The position numbers were made by a program, and so were the translations under genes. 64,000 nt of DNA from Nocardia acididurans. GTDB lineage: Bacteria > Actinomycetota > Actinomycetes > Mycobacteriales > Mycobacteriaceae. The stretch covers positions 186,001 through 250,000 of the forward strand of contig NZ_JAERRJ010000007.1 in NCBI RefSeq assembly GCF_016741815.1, written 5' to 3'. This document shows positions 26,046-34,268 of this stretch, piece after piece; position 1 is the stretch's first letter, and every line of letters starts with the position of its first letter. The notes under the pieces are model-generated. The model was not told where the DNA came from and made no database searches. It was given only the letters and a program-made list of their open reading frames with translations.

Positions 26046-26834
26046 ATGTCAGCAACTCGACGGTGGTGTGCGCTGCTCGCCCTGACGGCCGGTGCGCTGG
26101 CCGGTTGCTCGTCCGGCGACGACGAGCCCAAGCAGCCGGCCGAAACTCCGATGGGCAAGGCGTACATCTCCACCGAGGTCACGGGGACGCCGATCCCGGG
26201 CGGCGGCCCGCTGACCCTGACCTTCGCCGACGACCGGCTCACCGCGAACGCCGGCTGCAATACCGCCACCGGCCCGGTCACCCTCGACGGCGGTACCCTC
26301 ACCATCGGCGAGATGGCCACCACCATGATGGGCTGTCCGGGCGAGACCGCGGGCGCGGACGGCTGGGTGGACAGTCTGCTGAAGTCCTCCCCCACCTGGA
26401 AACTCGACGGCCCGACGCTGACCCTCACCGGCAATGGCGACGGCATCACCGTCACCCTGCTCGACCGCAAGGTGGCGGCCCCGGACAAGCCGCTGACCGG
26501 CACCGCCTGGATCGTCTCGGCGCTGCTCACCAAGGACGCGCATGTGCGCTCGCAGACCCTGGACGAGGTCCGCCCGACGCTCACCATCGCTCCCGACGGC
26601 AATGTCTCCGGCAATGCCGGGTGCAACTCCATGATCGGCAAGGCGGAGATCGCGGGCAGCTACGTGACCTTCCAGATCGGCACCACCAAGATGGCCTGCG
26701 CCCCCGACGTCATGGAGGTCGAGAGTCAGGTGCTGGCGGTGCTCAACGGAAAGACCATCACCACAATCGATTCCAGTCAGCTCACCATCCGCAACGAGAC
26801 CACCGGCACCGGCCTGGAGCTGCGTGCGGAATAG
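26046..26834 (+). CDS. Lipoprotein with two META domains
   Basis: 262 residues. A short signal peptide ends in the lipobox LAGCSSGD. Two META (HslJ-like) domains follow, each with the GNAGCN-type core: ANAGCNTATGPVTLDGGTLTIG then GNAGCNSMIGKAEIAGSYVTF, each ending in a Cys that could pair with the core Cys (MMGC, KMAC). Such proteins sit on the outer face of the membrane; role unclear. There is no Shine-Dalgarno; a TACGAT -10 box lies 7 bases before ATG 26046, so the mRNA may be leaderless. Confidence 0.85.
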   Translation: MSATRRWCALLALTAGALAGCSSGDDEPKQPAETPMGKAYISTEVTGTPIPGGGPLTLTFADDRLTANAGCNTATGPVTLDGGTLTIGEMATTMMGCPGETAGADGWVDSLLKSSPTWKLDGPTLTLTGNGDGITVTLLDRKVAAPDKPLTGTAWIVSALLTKDAHVRSQTLDEVRPTLTIAPDGNVSGNAGCNSMIGKAEIAGSYVTFQIGTTKMACAPDVMEVESQVLAVLNGKTITTIDSSQLTIRNETTGTGLELRAE

Positions 26835-26933
26835 CTGTCGAAAGCCTGACGCCAGTCGACGCACCCCGCGCCCCCGCACACTATCGTTGCGGCGCACGAC
26901 GATTCCAGACCGACCTGATATGAGGATGGGTGT

Positions 26934-27680
26934 ATGGCTGAGATTCTGGTTCAGCGAATCGACAGGGTCGCGGTGGTCACCGTGCACAATCCGGAGCGGC
27001 GCAACGCGCTCACCCCGGAATTGTCGGCGGAGCTCGCGACCGCGGTCGGTGAGCTCGAGCGAGATTCCGGCGTCCATGCCCTCGTGGTGACCGGAACACC
27101 GCCCGCCTTCTGCGCGGGCGCCGATCTGCGGGCGCTGCAAGAGGTTCGCGAGGACGACCTGCGCGCGATCTACTCGGGTTTTCTGGCGGTGGTCCGCTGC
27201 GCGCTGCCGACGGTCGCGGCCGTGGGCGGTGCGGCCGTGGGCGCGGGGTTGAATCTCGCACTGGCCGCGGATGTGCGCATCGCCGGACCGCAGGCGCGCT
27301 TCGACGCCCGATTCCTGCGCCTGGGAACGCATCCGGGCGGCGGTATGACGTGGATGCTGCAGCGGGCCGTCGGGGCCCAGCGTGCGGCGGCGATGACGCT
27401 GTTCAGTGAGGTACTCGACGCCGATGCCGCGCTCGCGGCGGGGCTGGCGCACCGCGTCGTGCCGGGCGATCACGACGCGCTGATCGAGCAGGCGGTGGGT
27501 TTCGCGGCCGGGGCGGACCTCGCGCCGCGGTCGCTGGCCATGACGACCAAGGACACCCTGCGCATCACCGAGCGGCTGGATCAGCATGCCGCCGCGGTGG
27601 AGGTGGAGATCGAACGCCAGCTGGCATCCATGGGGACGGCAGAGTTCGCAGAGCGGGTGGCACAGGCGCGGCAGCGCTGA
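26934..27680 (+). CDS. Enoyl-CoA hydratase/isomerase family protein
   Basis: 248-residue crotonase-fold protein. The CoA-binding oxyanion motif AFCAGADLRAL and GGAAVGAGLNLALAADVRIAG are intact. In the active-site region (ARFLRLGTHPGGGMTWMLQRAVG) I do not see the usual PE Glu of bacterial enoyl-CoA hydratases, so the reaction could differ (isomerase, hydrolase or other crotonase chemistry). ATG 26934 has AGGATGGG upstream. No neighbouring beta-oxidation genes; function left open. Confidence 0.8.
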   Translation: MAEILVQRIDRVAVVTVHNPERRNALTPELSAELATAVGELERDSGVHALVVTGTPPAFCAGADLRALQEVREDDLRAIYSGFLAVVRCALPTVAAVGGAAVGAGLNLALAADVRIAGPQARFDARFLRLGTHPGGGMTWMLQRAVGAQRAAAMTLFSEVLDADAALAAGLAHRVVPGDHDALIEQAVGFAAGADLAPRSLAMTTKDTLRITERLDQHAAAVEVEIERQLASMGTAEFAERVAQARQR

Positions 27681-27747
27681 CATCCGGTCGCGCGAGCGCC
27701 GAAATTCGTTGTCGCCGGGGGTGTTCGGGCCGGTAGCGTGCGGCGGC

Positions 27748-28305
27748 ATGAACGAGCAGTTGCTGAATGTGGTGGATGTGGAGGCCACCTGCTGGGAGAA
27801 GGCCGCACCGCCCGGAATGCCCAGCGAGATCATCGAGATCGGGCTGTGCGTGCTGAACACCCGCACGCTGGAGCGGGTGGAGAAGCACAGCATCCTGGTG
27901 CGGCCCGACCGCTCCACGGTCAGTGAATTCTGCACCCGGCTGACCACTCTCACCGCCGGGCAGGTGGCGACCGGGATCTCCTTCGCGGAGGCGTGCGCCC
28001 TGCTGCGCACCGAGTTCCACGCTGATTCGCGACCGTGGGCGAGCTGGGGCGATTACGACCGCAAACAGTTCGAACGGCAGTGCGCGGCGACCGGGGTGCG
28101 GTATCCGTTCGGTTCCCGGCACACCAATGCCAAGGTCGCGTTCTCGAACGCGCGCGGCACCCATCGCAGATTCGGCATGGCGGGGGCCCTGGCGATGACA
28201 GGATTGCCGTTGGAGGGCACCCATCATCGTGGCGGCGACGACGCCTGGAACATCGCGGCGCTCGTGGCCGACATGATGAAGCGGAGTGCCTGGCCAGGCG
28301 ACTAG
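27748..28305 (+). CDS. DEDDh 3'-5' exonuclease (ERI-1/KapD-like)
   Basis: 185 residues. The first exonuclease motif is DVEATCW (Asp and Glu ligands), the second sits around WGDYDRKQFER, and the last is HHRGGDDAWNIAAL (His and Asp), giving the DEDDh metal-binding set. The insert EIIEIGLCVLNTRTLE is typical of the ERI-1/KapD branch, which acts on RNA or DNA 3' ends. ATG 27748 lacks a Shine-Dalgarno, but a TAGCGT -10 box lies 8 bases upstream, consistent with a leaderless mRNA. Substrate unknown. Confidence 0.85.
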   Translation: MNEQLLNVVDVEATCWEKAAPPGMPSEIIEIGLCVLNTRTLERVEKHSILVRPDRSTVSEFCTRLTTLTAGQVATGISFAEACALLRTEFHADSRPWASWGDYDRKQFERQCAATGVRYPFGSRHTNAKVAFSNARGTHRRFGMAGALAMTGLPLEGTHHRGGDDAWNIAALVADMMKRSAWPGD

Positions 28306-28442
28306 CCGAGAGATGTGAAGTTGCGCCGGAGACGGCGCGCCCACCTCTACTCTGATAGCCCGGCGTACGCGACATATGGGACATATGGGAGGACGTCATC
28401 AACGACCGGGAAGCCGAGCTCGACCAGTGGTTTCGCGCGGAG

Positions 28443-30605
28443 GTGGCCGCGACGACACCCGGGGCCGCACGCGCACAACACGAACCACTCACCCCCGGCC
28501 ACCCACTGACCGGCGCCCAGTGCCTGGACCTCTTCGACGCCCAGGCCATCGCCCGCCACCTGGACTTCGCCGCCCGCCGCCTCGGCCGGGAGGGGCACGG
28601 CTACTACAGCATCGGCTCCTCCGGTCATGAGGGCAATGCGGCCGTGGCGGGCGCGCTGCGCGTGAACGATCCCGCGCTGCTGCACTACCGCTCCGCCGGA
28701 TTCTTCGTCCAGCGAGCCCGCCGGGTGCCCGGACTGGATCCGATCCGGGACGTACTGCTCGGCGTGGTCGCGGCGGCGGCCGATCCCATCTCCGGCGGCC
28801 GGCACAAGGTGTTCGGAAGTAAAGCGGCGCATGTGATTCCGCAGACGTCCACCATCGCCTCACATCTGCCCCGGGCGGTCGGGCTGGCCTTCGCCCTCGA
28901 GCGCGCCGCCCAGCTGGGCGTGCCGTGCGAGTGGCCCGCCGACGCGGTGGTGGTGTGCAGTTTCGGGGACGCCTCGGCCAATCATTCGACGGCGGCGGGG
29001 GCGATCAACACCGCCGTGCACACCACCCACCTGGGTGTGCCCATGCCGGTGCTGTTCGTCTGCGAGGACAACGGTCTCGGGATCAGCGTGCCCACCCCGC
29101 GCACCTGGATCGAGCACGCCTACGGTTCCCGACCCAGCCTGCGCTACTTCGACGCCGACGGCGCGGATCTGCTCGAGGCGTACTCCGCCGCCGAGCAGGC
29201 GGCGGAATGGGTTCGGGCACAACGCAAACCGGCATTCCTGCGGCTGCGAACGGTGCGACTGCTCGGGCATGCGGGCTCCGATGTGGAGTCCGCGTACCGC
29301 CGCCCCGCCGAGATCGCCGCCGATCTGCGCCGCGATCCGGTCAGCCGCACCGCGCGACTGCTCATCTCCTCGGGTATCGCGACACCCGGCGAACTCCTGC
29401 GCCGCTACGACGATCTGGGCGCACGGGTCACCGCGACCGCCGAATCCGTCAGGGACGAAGCGAAATTGACGTCCGCGCCCGCCGTCATGCGGTCACTGGC
29501 GGCCAACCGGCCCACCGTGGTGCGCACCGATGCCCTGCGCACCACCGACCGCGCGGGGACCACTCCCCCGGCGCTGACGGCCGAAGACGGTGAGCGAATG
29601 ACGTTGGCGCAGGCCGTGAATCGCACGCTGGCACAGCTGCTCACCCGCGATCCGGATGTGCTGGTCTTCGGTGAGGACGTGGGACGCAAGGGCGGCGTGT
29701 ACGGCGTCACCAAGGGGCTGCAGCAGAGCTTCGGGGTGCGCCGGGTCTTCGACACGCTGCTGGACGAGCAGAGTGTCCTGGGTACCGCACTCGGTGCGGC
29801 GCTGGCCGGTTTCGTCCCGATTCCGGAGATCCAGTACCTGGCCTATGTGCACAATGCCGAGGATCAGCTCCGCGGCGAAGCGTCCACGCTGTCGTTCTTC
29901 TCCGATGCCCAGTACCGCAATCCCCTGGTCGTGCGGATCGCGGGGCTGGCCTATCAGAAGGGGTTCGGCGGGCATTTCCACAACGACAATTCCATTGCGG
30001 CGCTGCGGGATATCCCCGGCGTGGTGATCGCCGTGCCCGCGCGGGCCGATGACGCGGCCGCGCTGCTGCGCACCTGTGTCTCGGCCGCGCGCATGGACGG
30101 CCGGGTGTGCGTCTTTCTGGAGCCCATCGCGCTGTATCACACCCGGGATCTGCACCGCCCCGGCGACGGCGGCTGGCTCGCCCCGATTTCCGATGTGCGC
30201 CATGCGGATATCGGCCGCGCGCGGGTGCACGGCACGGGCACGCATCTCACCATCGTGAGCTTCGCCAACGGCGTGCCGATGAGTCTGCGGGTGGCCAGGA
30301 GGCTCGCCGCGCGCGGCGTGCATGCGCGGGTGCTCGACCTGCGCTGGCTGTCGCCGCTGCCGGTGGAGGATCTGCTCGACAACGCCCGCGCCACCGGGCG
30401 GGTGCTCATCGCCGACGAGACGCGGCGCAGCGGCGGGGTGTCCGAGGCGGTGTGCGCGGCGCTGCTGGATGCCGGGTTCGAGGGCCGCATCGCTCGCGTG
30501 ACCAGCGAGGACAGTTTCGTTCCGCTGGGTCCGGCCGCGGCGACCGTGCTGCTGGACGAGGACCGCATCGAGGCGGCGGCCGGAAAATTGCTTGCGGCGC
30601 CCTGA
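28443..30605 (+). CDS. 2-oxoacid dehydrogenase E1, fused alpha and beta subunits
   Basis: 720 residues that join E1-alpha (about 1-330: ThDP motif GDASANHSTAAGAINTA, FVCEDNGLGISVPTP) and E1-beta (about 385-720: DPDVLVFGEDVGRKGGVYGVT, FDTLLDEQSVLGTALGAALAG). It decarboxylates a 2-oxoacid (branched-chain or pyruvate type) and loads the acyl group on a lipoyl E2. No E2 or E3 gene is nearby. GTG 28443 is the conservative start but has poor ribosome-site spacing. The family-like frame continues upstream (INDREAELDQWFRAEV) to an ATC at 28398 with GGAGG exactly 5 bases before it, so a non-standard start is possible. A 9-base direct repeat (GACATATGG twice, 28371-28388) lies in the leader. Confidence 0.9.
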   Translation: MAATTPGAARAQHEPLTPGHPLTGAQCLDLFDAQAIARHLDFAARRLGREGHGYYSIGSSGHEGNAAVAGALRVNDPALLHYRSAGFFVQRARRVPGLDPIRDVLLGVVAAAADPISGGRHKVFGSKAAHVIPQTSTIASHLPRAVGLAFALERAAQLGVPCEWPADAVVVCSFGDASANHSTAAGAINTAVHTTHLGVPMPVLFVCEDNGLGISVPTPRTWIEHAYGSRPSLRYFDADGADLLEAYSAAEQAAEWVRAQRKPAFLRLRTVRLLGHAGSDVESAYRRPAEIAADLRRDPVSRTARLLISSGIATPGELLRRYDDLGARVTATAESVRDEAKLTSAPAVMRSLAANRPTVVRTDALRTTDRAGTTPPALTAEDGERMTLAQAVNRTLAQLLTRDPDVLVFGEDVGRKGGVYGVTKGLQQSFGVRRVFDTLLDEQSVLGTALGAALAGFVPIPEIQYLAYVHNAEDQLRGEASTLSFFSDAQYRNPLVVRIAGLAYQKGFGGHFHNDNSIAALRDIPGVVIAVPARADDAAALLRTCVSAARMDGRVCVFLEPIALYHTRDLHRPGDGGWLAPISDVRHADIGRARVHGTGTHLTIVSFANGVPMSLRVARRLAARGVHARVLDLRWLSPLPVEDLLDNARATGRVLIADETRRSGGVSEAVCAALLDAGFEGRIARVTSEDSFVPLGPAAATVLLDEDRIEAAAGKLLAAP

Positions 30606-30627
30606 GGAATCGAAAACCATTGATATG

Positions 30628-30670
30628 GAGCAGGAATGGGCGCGGTGAGGGGCCTCACCCATTCCTGCTC
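30628..30670 (+). terminator. Strong nested hairpin terminator after the E1 gene
   Basis: GAGCAGGAATGG (30628-30639) pairs perfectly with CCATTCCTGCTC (30659-30670). Inside, GTGAG (30645-30649) pairs with CTCAC (30654-30658). It is 22 bases past the E1 stop. Confidence 0.85.
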
Positions 30671-30724
30671 GTCATCGACGCCGGTCCGGTCGGCGTCCTC
30701 GTGCCGATGAGGGGGCGGCACAAG

Positions 30725-30751
30725 CTATCTACGTATTACGTACGTAGATAG
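30725..30751. promoter_or_regulatory. Orphan BlaI-type operator
   Basis: Perfect 27-base palindrome: CTATCTACGTA (30725-30735), spacer TTACG, TACGTAGATAG (30741-30751). It contains ATCTAC-N11-GTAGAT, the same arrangement as the palindrome in front of lpqS at 38305. A -10-like TAGTAT (30749-30754) follows on the plus strand. It lies between the converging E1 and UvrA-like genes, so no ordinary gene starts after it. Confidence 0.6.
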
Positions 30752-30787
30752 TATTACCGGATGGGCGCGCTCCCGCGCAAGCCCGAA

Positions 30788-33085
30788 TCAACCACGCAGC
30801 GCCAGAGCGGTTTTCGAATCGGTGCGCACGGCGAGATCCGCGGGCGTTCCCTCGAAGAGGATGTGGCCGCCGTGGCGGCCCGGCCCCGGGCCGAGATCGA
30901 TCACCCAGTCCGCACGCCGGATGACATCGACATTGTGCTCGATGACCACCACCGTATTGCCGGTCTCGACCAGCGTGCCGAGCACCTCGAGCAGGGTGTC
31001 GATATCGGAGAGGTGCAGTCCCGTGGTGGGCTCGTCGAGAATGTAGAGCGTATGCCCGCCGTGCCCGGCCAGTTCCCGGGCGATGCGCAGACGCTGACAT
31101 TCACCGCCCGACAGCGTGCTCAGCGGCTGCCCGAGGCGCAGATAACCCAGCCCGACCTCCGCGACGTGACGCAGCGGGCGGGTCACACCCGGAATCCGAA
31201 GTCGCTGGGCGGCTTCGTCGATGGTGAGGTCGTCGATGTCGGCGATGGACAGACCGCCGACCGTGTAGCCCAGCACCTCCGGGGTGAACCGACGGCCGCC
31301 ACAGGTCTCGCACAGCACCTCCTGGCCGTCCATGAACGCGAGATCGGTGTACACGGCGCCGATCCCCTTGCACGTGGGGCAGGCCCCCGCCGAGTTGGCG
31401 CTGAAAAGCGCTGGGCTGACGCCGTTCTCGGCGGCGAAGAGCTTGCGCACGGCGGTCGCGATACCGGTGTAGGTGATCGGGGTGGAGCGGCGATTGGCCG
31501 CGACGGGCCGCTGGTCGACGATGGTGGCCGGATGCTGGTCGGCCAGTTCGGCGACCAGGCTGGATTTACCCGCGCCCGCGACACCGGTGAGCACGGTCAG
31601 CACACCGGCCGGGATATCGACGCCGACACCGTCGAGGTTGTTGCGGGAGGCGTTCTCGATCCGCAGCTTTCCGGTGGCCCGCCGGGGAGTATGCGAGCGC
31701 CGACGGCGGCGCAGGGCATGCCCGGTCGGGGTGTCGGCCTTGCGCAGCTCGGCGAAGCCACCCTGGAACACCACCCGGCCACCGGATGCGCCCGCACCCG
31801 GGCCGATTTCGACGATCTCGTCGGCGATGCACAGGACATCGGGGTCGTGTTCGACGACCAGCACCGTATTCCCCTTGTCCCGCAGGCGTTTCAGCAGGGC
31901 GGTCATGGATCGCACATCATGGGGGTGCAGGCCCACGGTCGGTTCGTCGAATACGTACAGCATCTCGGTCAGGCTGCTGCCCAGATGCCGGATCGTCTTG
32001 ATGCGCTGGGATTCTCCGCCCGACACGGTGGTGGTCGGACGCGCCAGCGACAGATAACCGAGCCCGATGTCGGTGAGGGCGGTGAGCCGCTCCCGCAATG
32101 CGGCCACCACCGGCGCGACCTTCGGTTCCCGCACGCCCGCAACGAGTTCGACGAGATCCTCGATCTCCATCCGGCTCATCTCGACGATCGTGCGGCCCAG
32201 TACGCGAGCCGTGCGCGCCTGCTCCTTCAATCGTTCCCCGCCGCAGTCCGGGCAGGTCTGCGCATGCGTGAACCGCTGCAGCACCTCCTGTTTGCGTTCG
32301 GAGGGGTTGTCGGAGGTGAGCAGGTAGATACGTTCGAACCGCTGCACCACACCCTGGTAGTCCCTGGGCAGCTTGCGACCCAGCCGCGCGGCGGCCTCGC
32401 CGCCGTACAGCAGGGCGTCCCGCTGCGCGGGCGTCCACTCGCGCAGTGGCGTCTGCGCGTCGAAGGCGCCGATATCGGCGTACTGCCGATACCAGTACTG
32501 GCCGTTTCCGAAGCCGGGCAACAGGATCGCGCCCTGCTCCAGCGACTTGTCCAGGTCCAGGAAGGTATTCACGTCGGTGGTCACCCGCTCCCCCAGACCC
32601 GAGCAGGTCTGGCACATTCCGGCCGGGTCGTTGAACGAGAAGTGGTTGGACTCACCGACATACGGTTCCGAGACGCGGGAGAAGAGCAGCCGCAGATAGC
32701 TGTAGGTGTCGGTGATGGTGCCGACCGTGGAGCGGGCATTGCCGCCGAGGCGTTTCTGATCGATCACCACGACCGGGGACAGGCCGTCGATGGCGTCCAC
32801 CTCCGGGCGGCTCCAGCGCGGCAGCCGGTTGCGCACGAACGGCGGGTAGGTCTCGTTCACCTGGTAGCCCGCCTCGGCGGCGATGGTGTCGAACACGAGT
32901 GAGGATTTGCCCGAACCCGATACCCCGGCGAACACCACCAGGCTGTTGCGCGGTACGTCGATATCGATTCCGCGCAGATTGTTGGTGCGGGCCGCGCGGA
33001 TCGTGATCGCACGCTGCCGGTGTCCGTTCGCGGGAGGTGCGGTGGTCGTCTCGCGGGCTGTTGTCTTCTCCCGGGCTGTGGTCAT
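30788..33085 (-). CDS. UvrA-like ABC ATPase (UvrA2/DrrC type)
   Basis: 765 residues with two ABC modules: Walker A GVSGSGKSS and GVAGAGKSS, signatures TVSGGESQRI and TLSGGECQRL, Walker B LYVFDEPTVGLHPHD and LYILDEPTTGLHLSD. Four CxxC pairs (CQTCSGLG, CPDCGGER, CPTCKGIG, CETCGGRRF) match UvrA zinc sites. It is about 190 residues shorter than housekeeping UvrA and seems to lack the UvrB-binding/insertion domain, as in DrrC-type daunorubicin-resistance proteins and UvrA2. The likely role is protecting DNA against an intercalating or alkylating agent. Divergent from a WYL regulator 62 bases away. Confidence 0.88.
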   Translation of the reverse strand: MTTAREKTTARETTTAPPANGHRQRAITIRAARTNNLRGIDIDVPRNSLVVFAGVSGSGKSSLVFDTIAAEAGYQVNETYPPFVRNRLPRWSRPEVDAIDGLSPVVVIDQKRLGGNARSTVGTITDTYSYLRLLFSRVSEPYVGESNHFSFNDPAGMCQTCSGLGERVTTDVNTFLDLDKSLEQGAILLPGFGNGQYWYRQYADIGAFDAQTPLREWTPAQRDALLYGGEAAARLGRKLPRDYQGVVQRFERIYLLTSDNPSERKQEVLQRFTHAQTCPDCGGERLKEQARTARVLGRTIVEMSRMEIEDLVELVAGVREPKVAPVVAALRERLTALTDIGLGYLSLARPTTTVSGGESQRIKTIRHLGSSLTEMLYVFDEPTVGLHPHDVRSMTALLKRLRDKGNTVLVVEHDPDVLCIADEIVEIGPGAGASGGRVVFQGGFAELRKADTPTGHALRRRRRSHTPRRATGKLRIENASRNNLDGVGVDIPAGVLTVLTGVAGAGKSSLVAELADQHPATIVDQRPVAANRRSTPITYTGIATAVRKLFAAENGVSPALFSANSAGACPTCKGIGAVYTDLAFMDGQEVLCETCGGRRFTPEVLGYTVGGLSIADIDDLTIDEAAQRLRIPGVTRPLRHVAEVGLGYLRLGQPLSTLSGGECQRLRIARELAGHGGHTLYILDEPTTGLHLSDIDTLLEVLGTLVETGNTVVVIEHNVDVIRRADWVIDLGPGPGRHGGHILFEGTPADLAVRTDSKTALALRG

Positions 33086-33147
33086 ATCTCGACGGTAGGT
33101 ACAGATGCGGCCGGATCCTGACCGCGATTCGGGCCATCATGGATGGC

Positions 33148-34176
33148 ATGCCCGATGTGACGCGCCGGATGCTCTTACTGCTCACGCAATTGCAGACCGG
33201 CCGCCGCTTCACCGGTCAGGAGCTGGCGGGGCGGCTCGCCGTCAGCCCCCGCACACTGCGCCGGGATGTGGAGCGGCTGCGCGACTACGGCTACCCGGTG
33301 AGCACACAGCCCGGGCCGAGCGGGTTCTATCAGCTGGCGGCCGGGCGCACGCTGCCGCCGCTGGTACTCGACGACGACGAAGCCATCGCGACGCTGGTCG
33401 GACTGGCCCTGCTCGGGTCGACCTCGTCGCCGGACCCCGACGAGCGGGCCGGAATCGGTGCGGCCGCCGCACGCGCCTTCGGCAAGATCGATCAGTTCCT
33501 GCCGAAACGCCTGCGGCCCAGGGCAACCGCGCTGCGGGCGACGGTGGAGGCCGCGCCGCAGACGGCCCCGGCCGTCGACCCCGAGGCGCTGACCACGCTG
33601 GGGCTGGCGGCCTCCCGGCACGAGCTGGTCACCTTCGATTACACCGGTCGCGGGGGTCGTGATTCGCATCGCCGGGTCGAGCCGTATCGGCAGGTTCACC
33701 TGCACCTGCGGTGGTATCTGCTGGCCTGGGACACCGAGCGCGCGGACTGGCGCACCTTCCGGCTCGACCGGGTCCGCGACCTCACCACGACCGCGGTTCC
33801 GTTCACCCCGCGTCCGCTGCCCGCGCGATCGGCCGCCGACTACCTGCGGGCGGGCATCACAGCGGGCCGGTATCGCGCGGTGGTGACGGTCGCCGCCCCC
33901 GCCTCCGAGGTCGCCGACCGGCTGAAGTTCCAGGACTGCGATATCGAATCGCTCGGCCCCGCACGATGCCGGGTGACCGTCTGGGTGGATTCGTTCGAAT
34001 GGCTGGTGCTCACCCTCGCCTTCCTCGATGTCGACTTCGTCATCGACGAGCCCGCCCAGTTCCGGGCGCGCAGCCGCGAACTCGCGCAGCGGCTGCGTGC
34101 CGCCGGTAGCGCGCGGCTAATCTCGCGCTCAGGTTCCGCCCCTACACTCGAGCCCGACCAACGGGAGGAACACTGA
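33148..34176 (+). CDS. WYL-domain (YafY/DeoR-like) transcriptional regulator
   Basis: 342 residues. The N-terminal HTH (MLLLLTQLQTGRRFTGQELA, then SPRTLRRDVERLRDYGYPV) is followed by a WYL domain (residues about 140-215, HLRWYLLAWDTERADWRTFRLDRV) and a C-terminal WCX extension. WYL proteins often respond to DNA damage or a nucleic acid/nucleotide signal. Divergent from the UvrA-like gene, its likely target. ATG 33148 is used; an ATG three codons earlier (33139) is possible. The stop overlaps a 30-residue frame that in turn overlaps the M56 protease gene. Confidence 0.85.
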   Translation: MPDVTRRMLLLLTQLQTGRRFTGQELAGRLAVSPRTLRRDVERLRDYGYPVSTQPGPSGFYQLAAGRTLPPLVLDDDEAIATLVGLALLGSTSSPDPDERAGIGAAAARAFGKIDQFLPKRLRPRATALRATVEAAPQTAPAVDPEALTTLGLAASRHELVTFDYTGRGGRDSHRRVEPYRQVHLHLRWYLLAWDTERADWRTFRLDRVRDLTTTAVPFTPRPLPARSAADYLRAGITAGRYRAVVTVAAPASEVADRLKFQDCDIESLGPARCRVTVWVDSFEWLVLTLAFLDVDFVIDEPAQFRARSRELAQRLRAAGSARLISRSGSAPTLEPDQREEH

Positions 34177-34268
34177 TGCGACCGCACGCACCAGCGGTTT
34201 TCATGCGGGACGGCGACGGGCGAGAATTGCACGCGGCACGATTCGCACCGGGGCGGGTGGTGCGGTGA
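34176..34268 (+). CDS. Small 30-residue ORF linking WYL and M56 genes
   Basis: ATG 34176 shares bases with the WYL stop (TGATG) and has an excellent ribosome site GGGAGG 7 bases upstream; its TGA overlaps the M56 GTG start (GTGA). The product (begins MRPHAPAVFMRDGDGRELHA) has no domain I recognise; it could be a coupling peptide or the stump of a lost gene. The double overlap suggests translation passes from WYL to this frame to the M56 protease. Confidence 0.45.
   Translation: MRPHAPAVFMRDGDGRELHAARFAPGRVVR

Noticed and set aside
24566..28010. Two long minus-strand frames opposite lipase, META and crotonase genes
   Set aside because: Both are antisense to well-supported genes and contain only proline/arginine-rich text.
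30761..32902. Open frame of 713 codons on the plus strand
   Set aside because: It lies antisense to the UvrA-like gene, whose domains are unmistakable; the product is low-complexity and has no recognisable motif. High-GC codon bias makes such antisense frames common.
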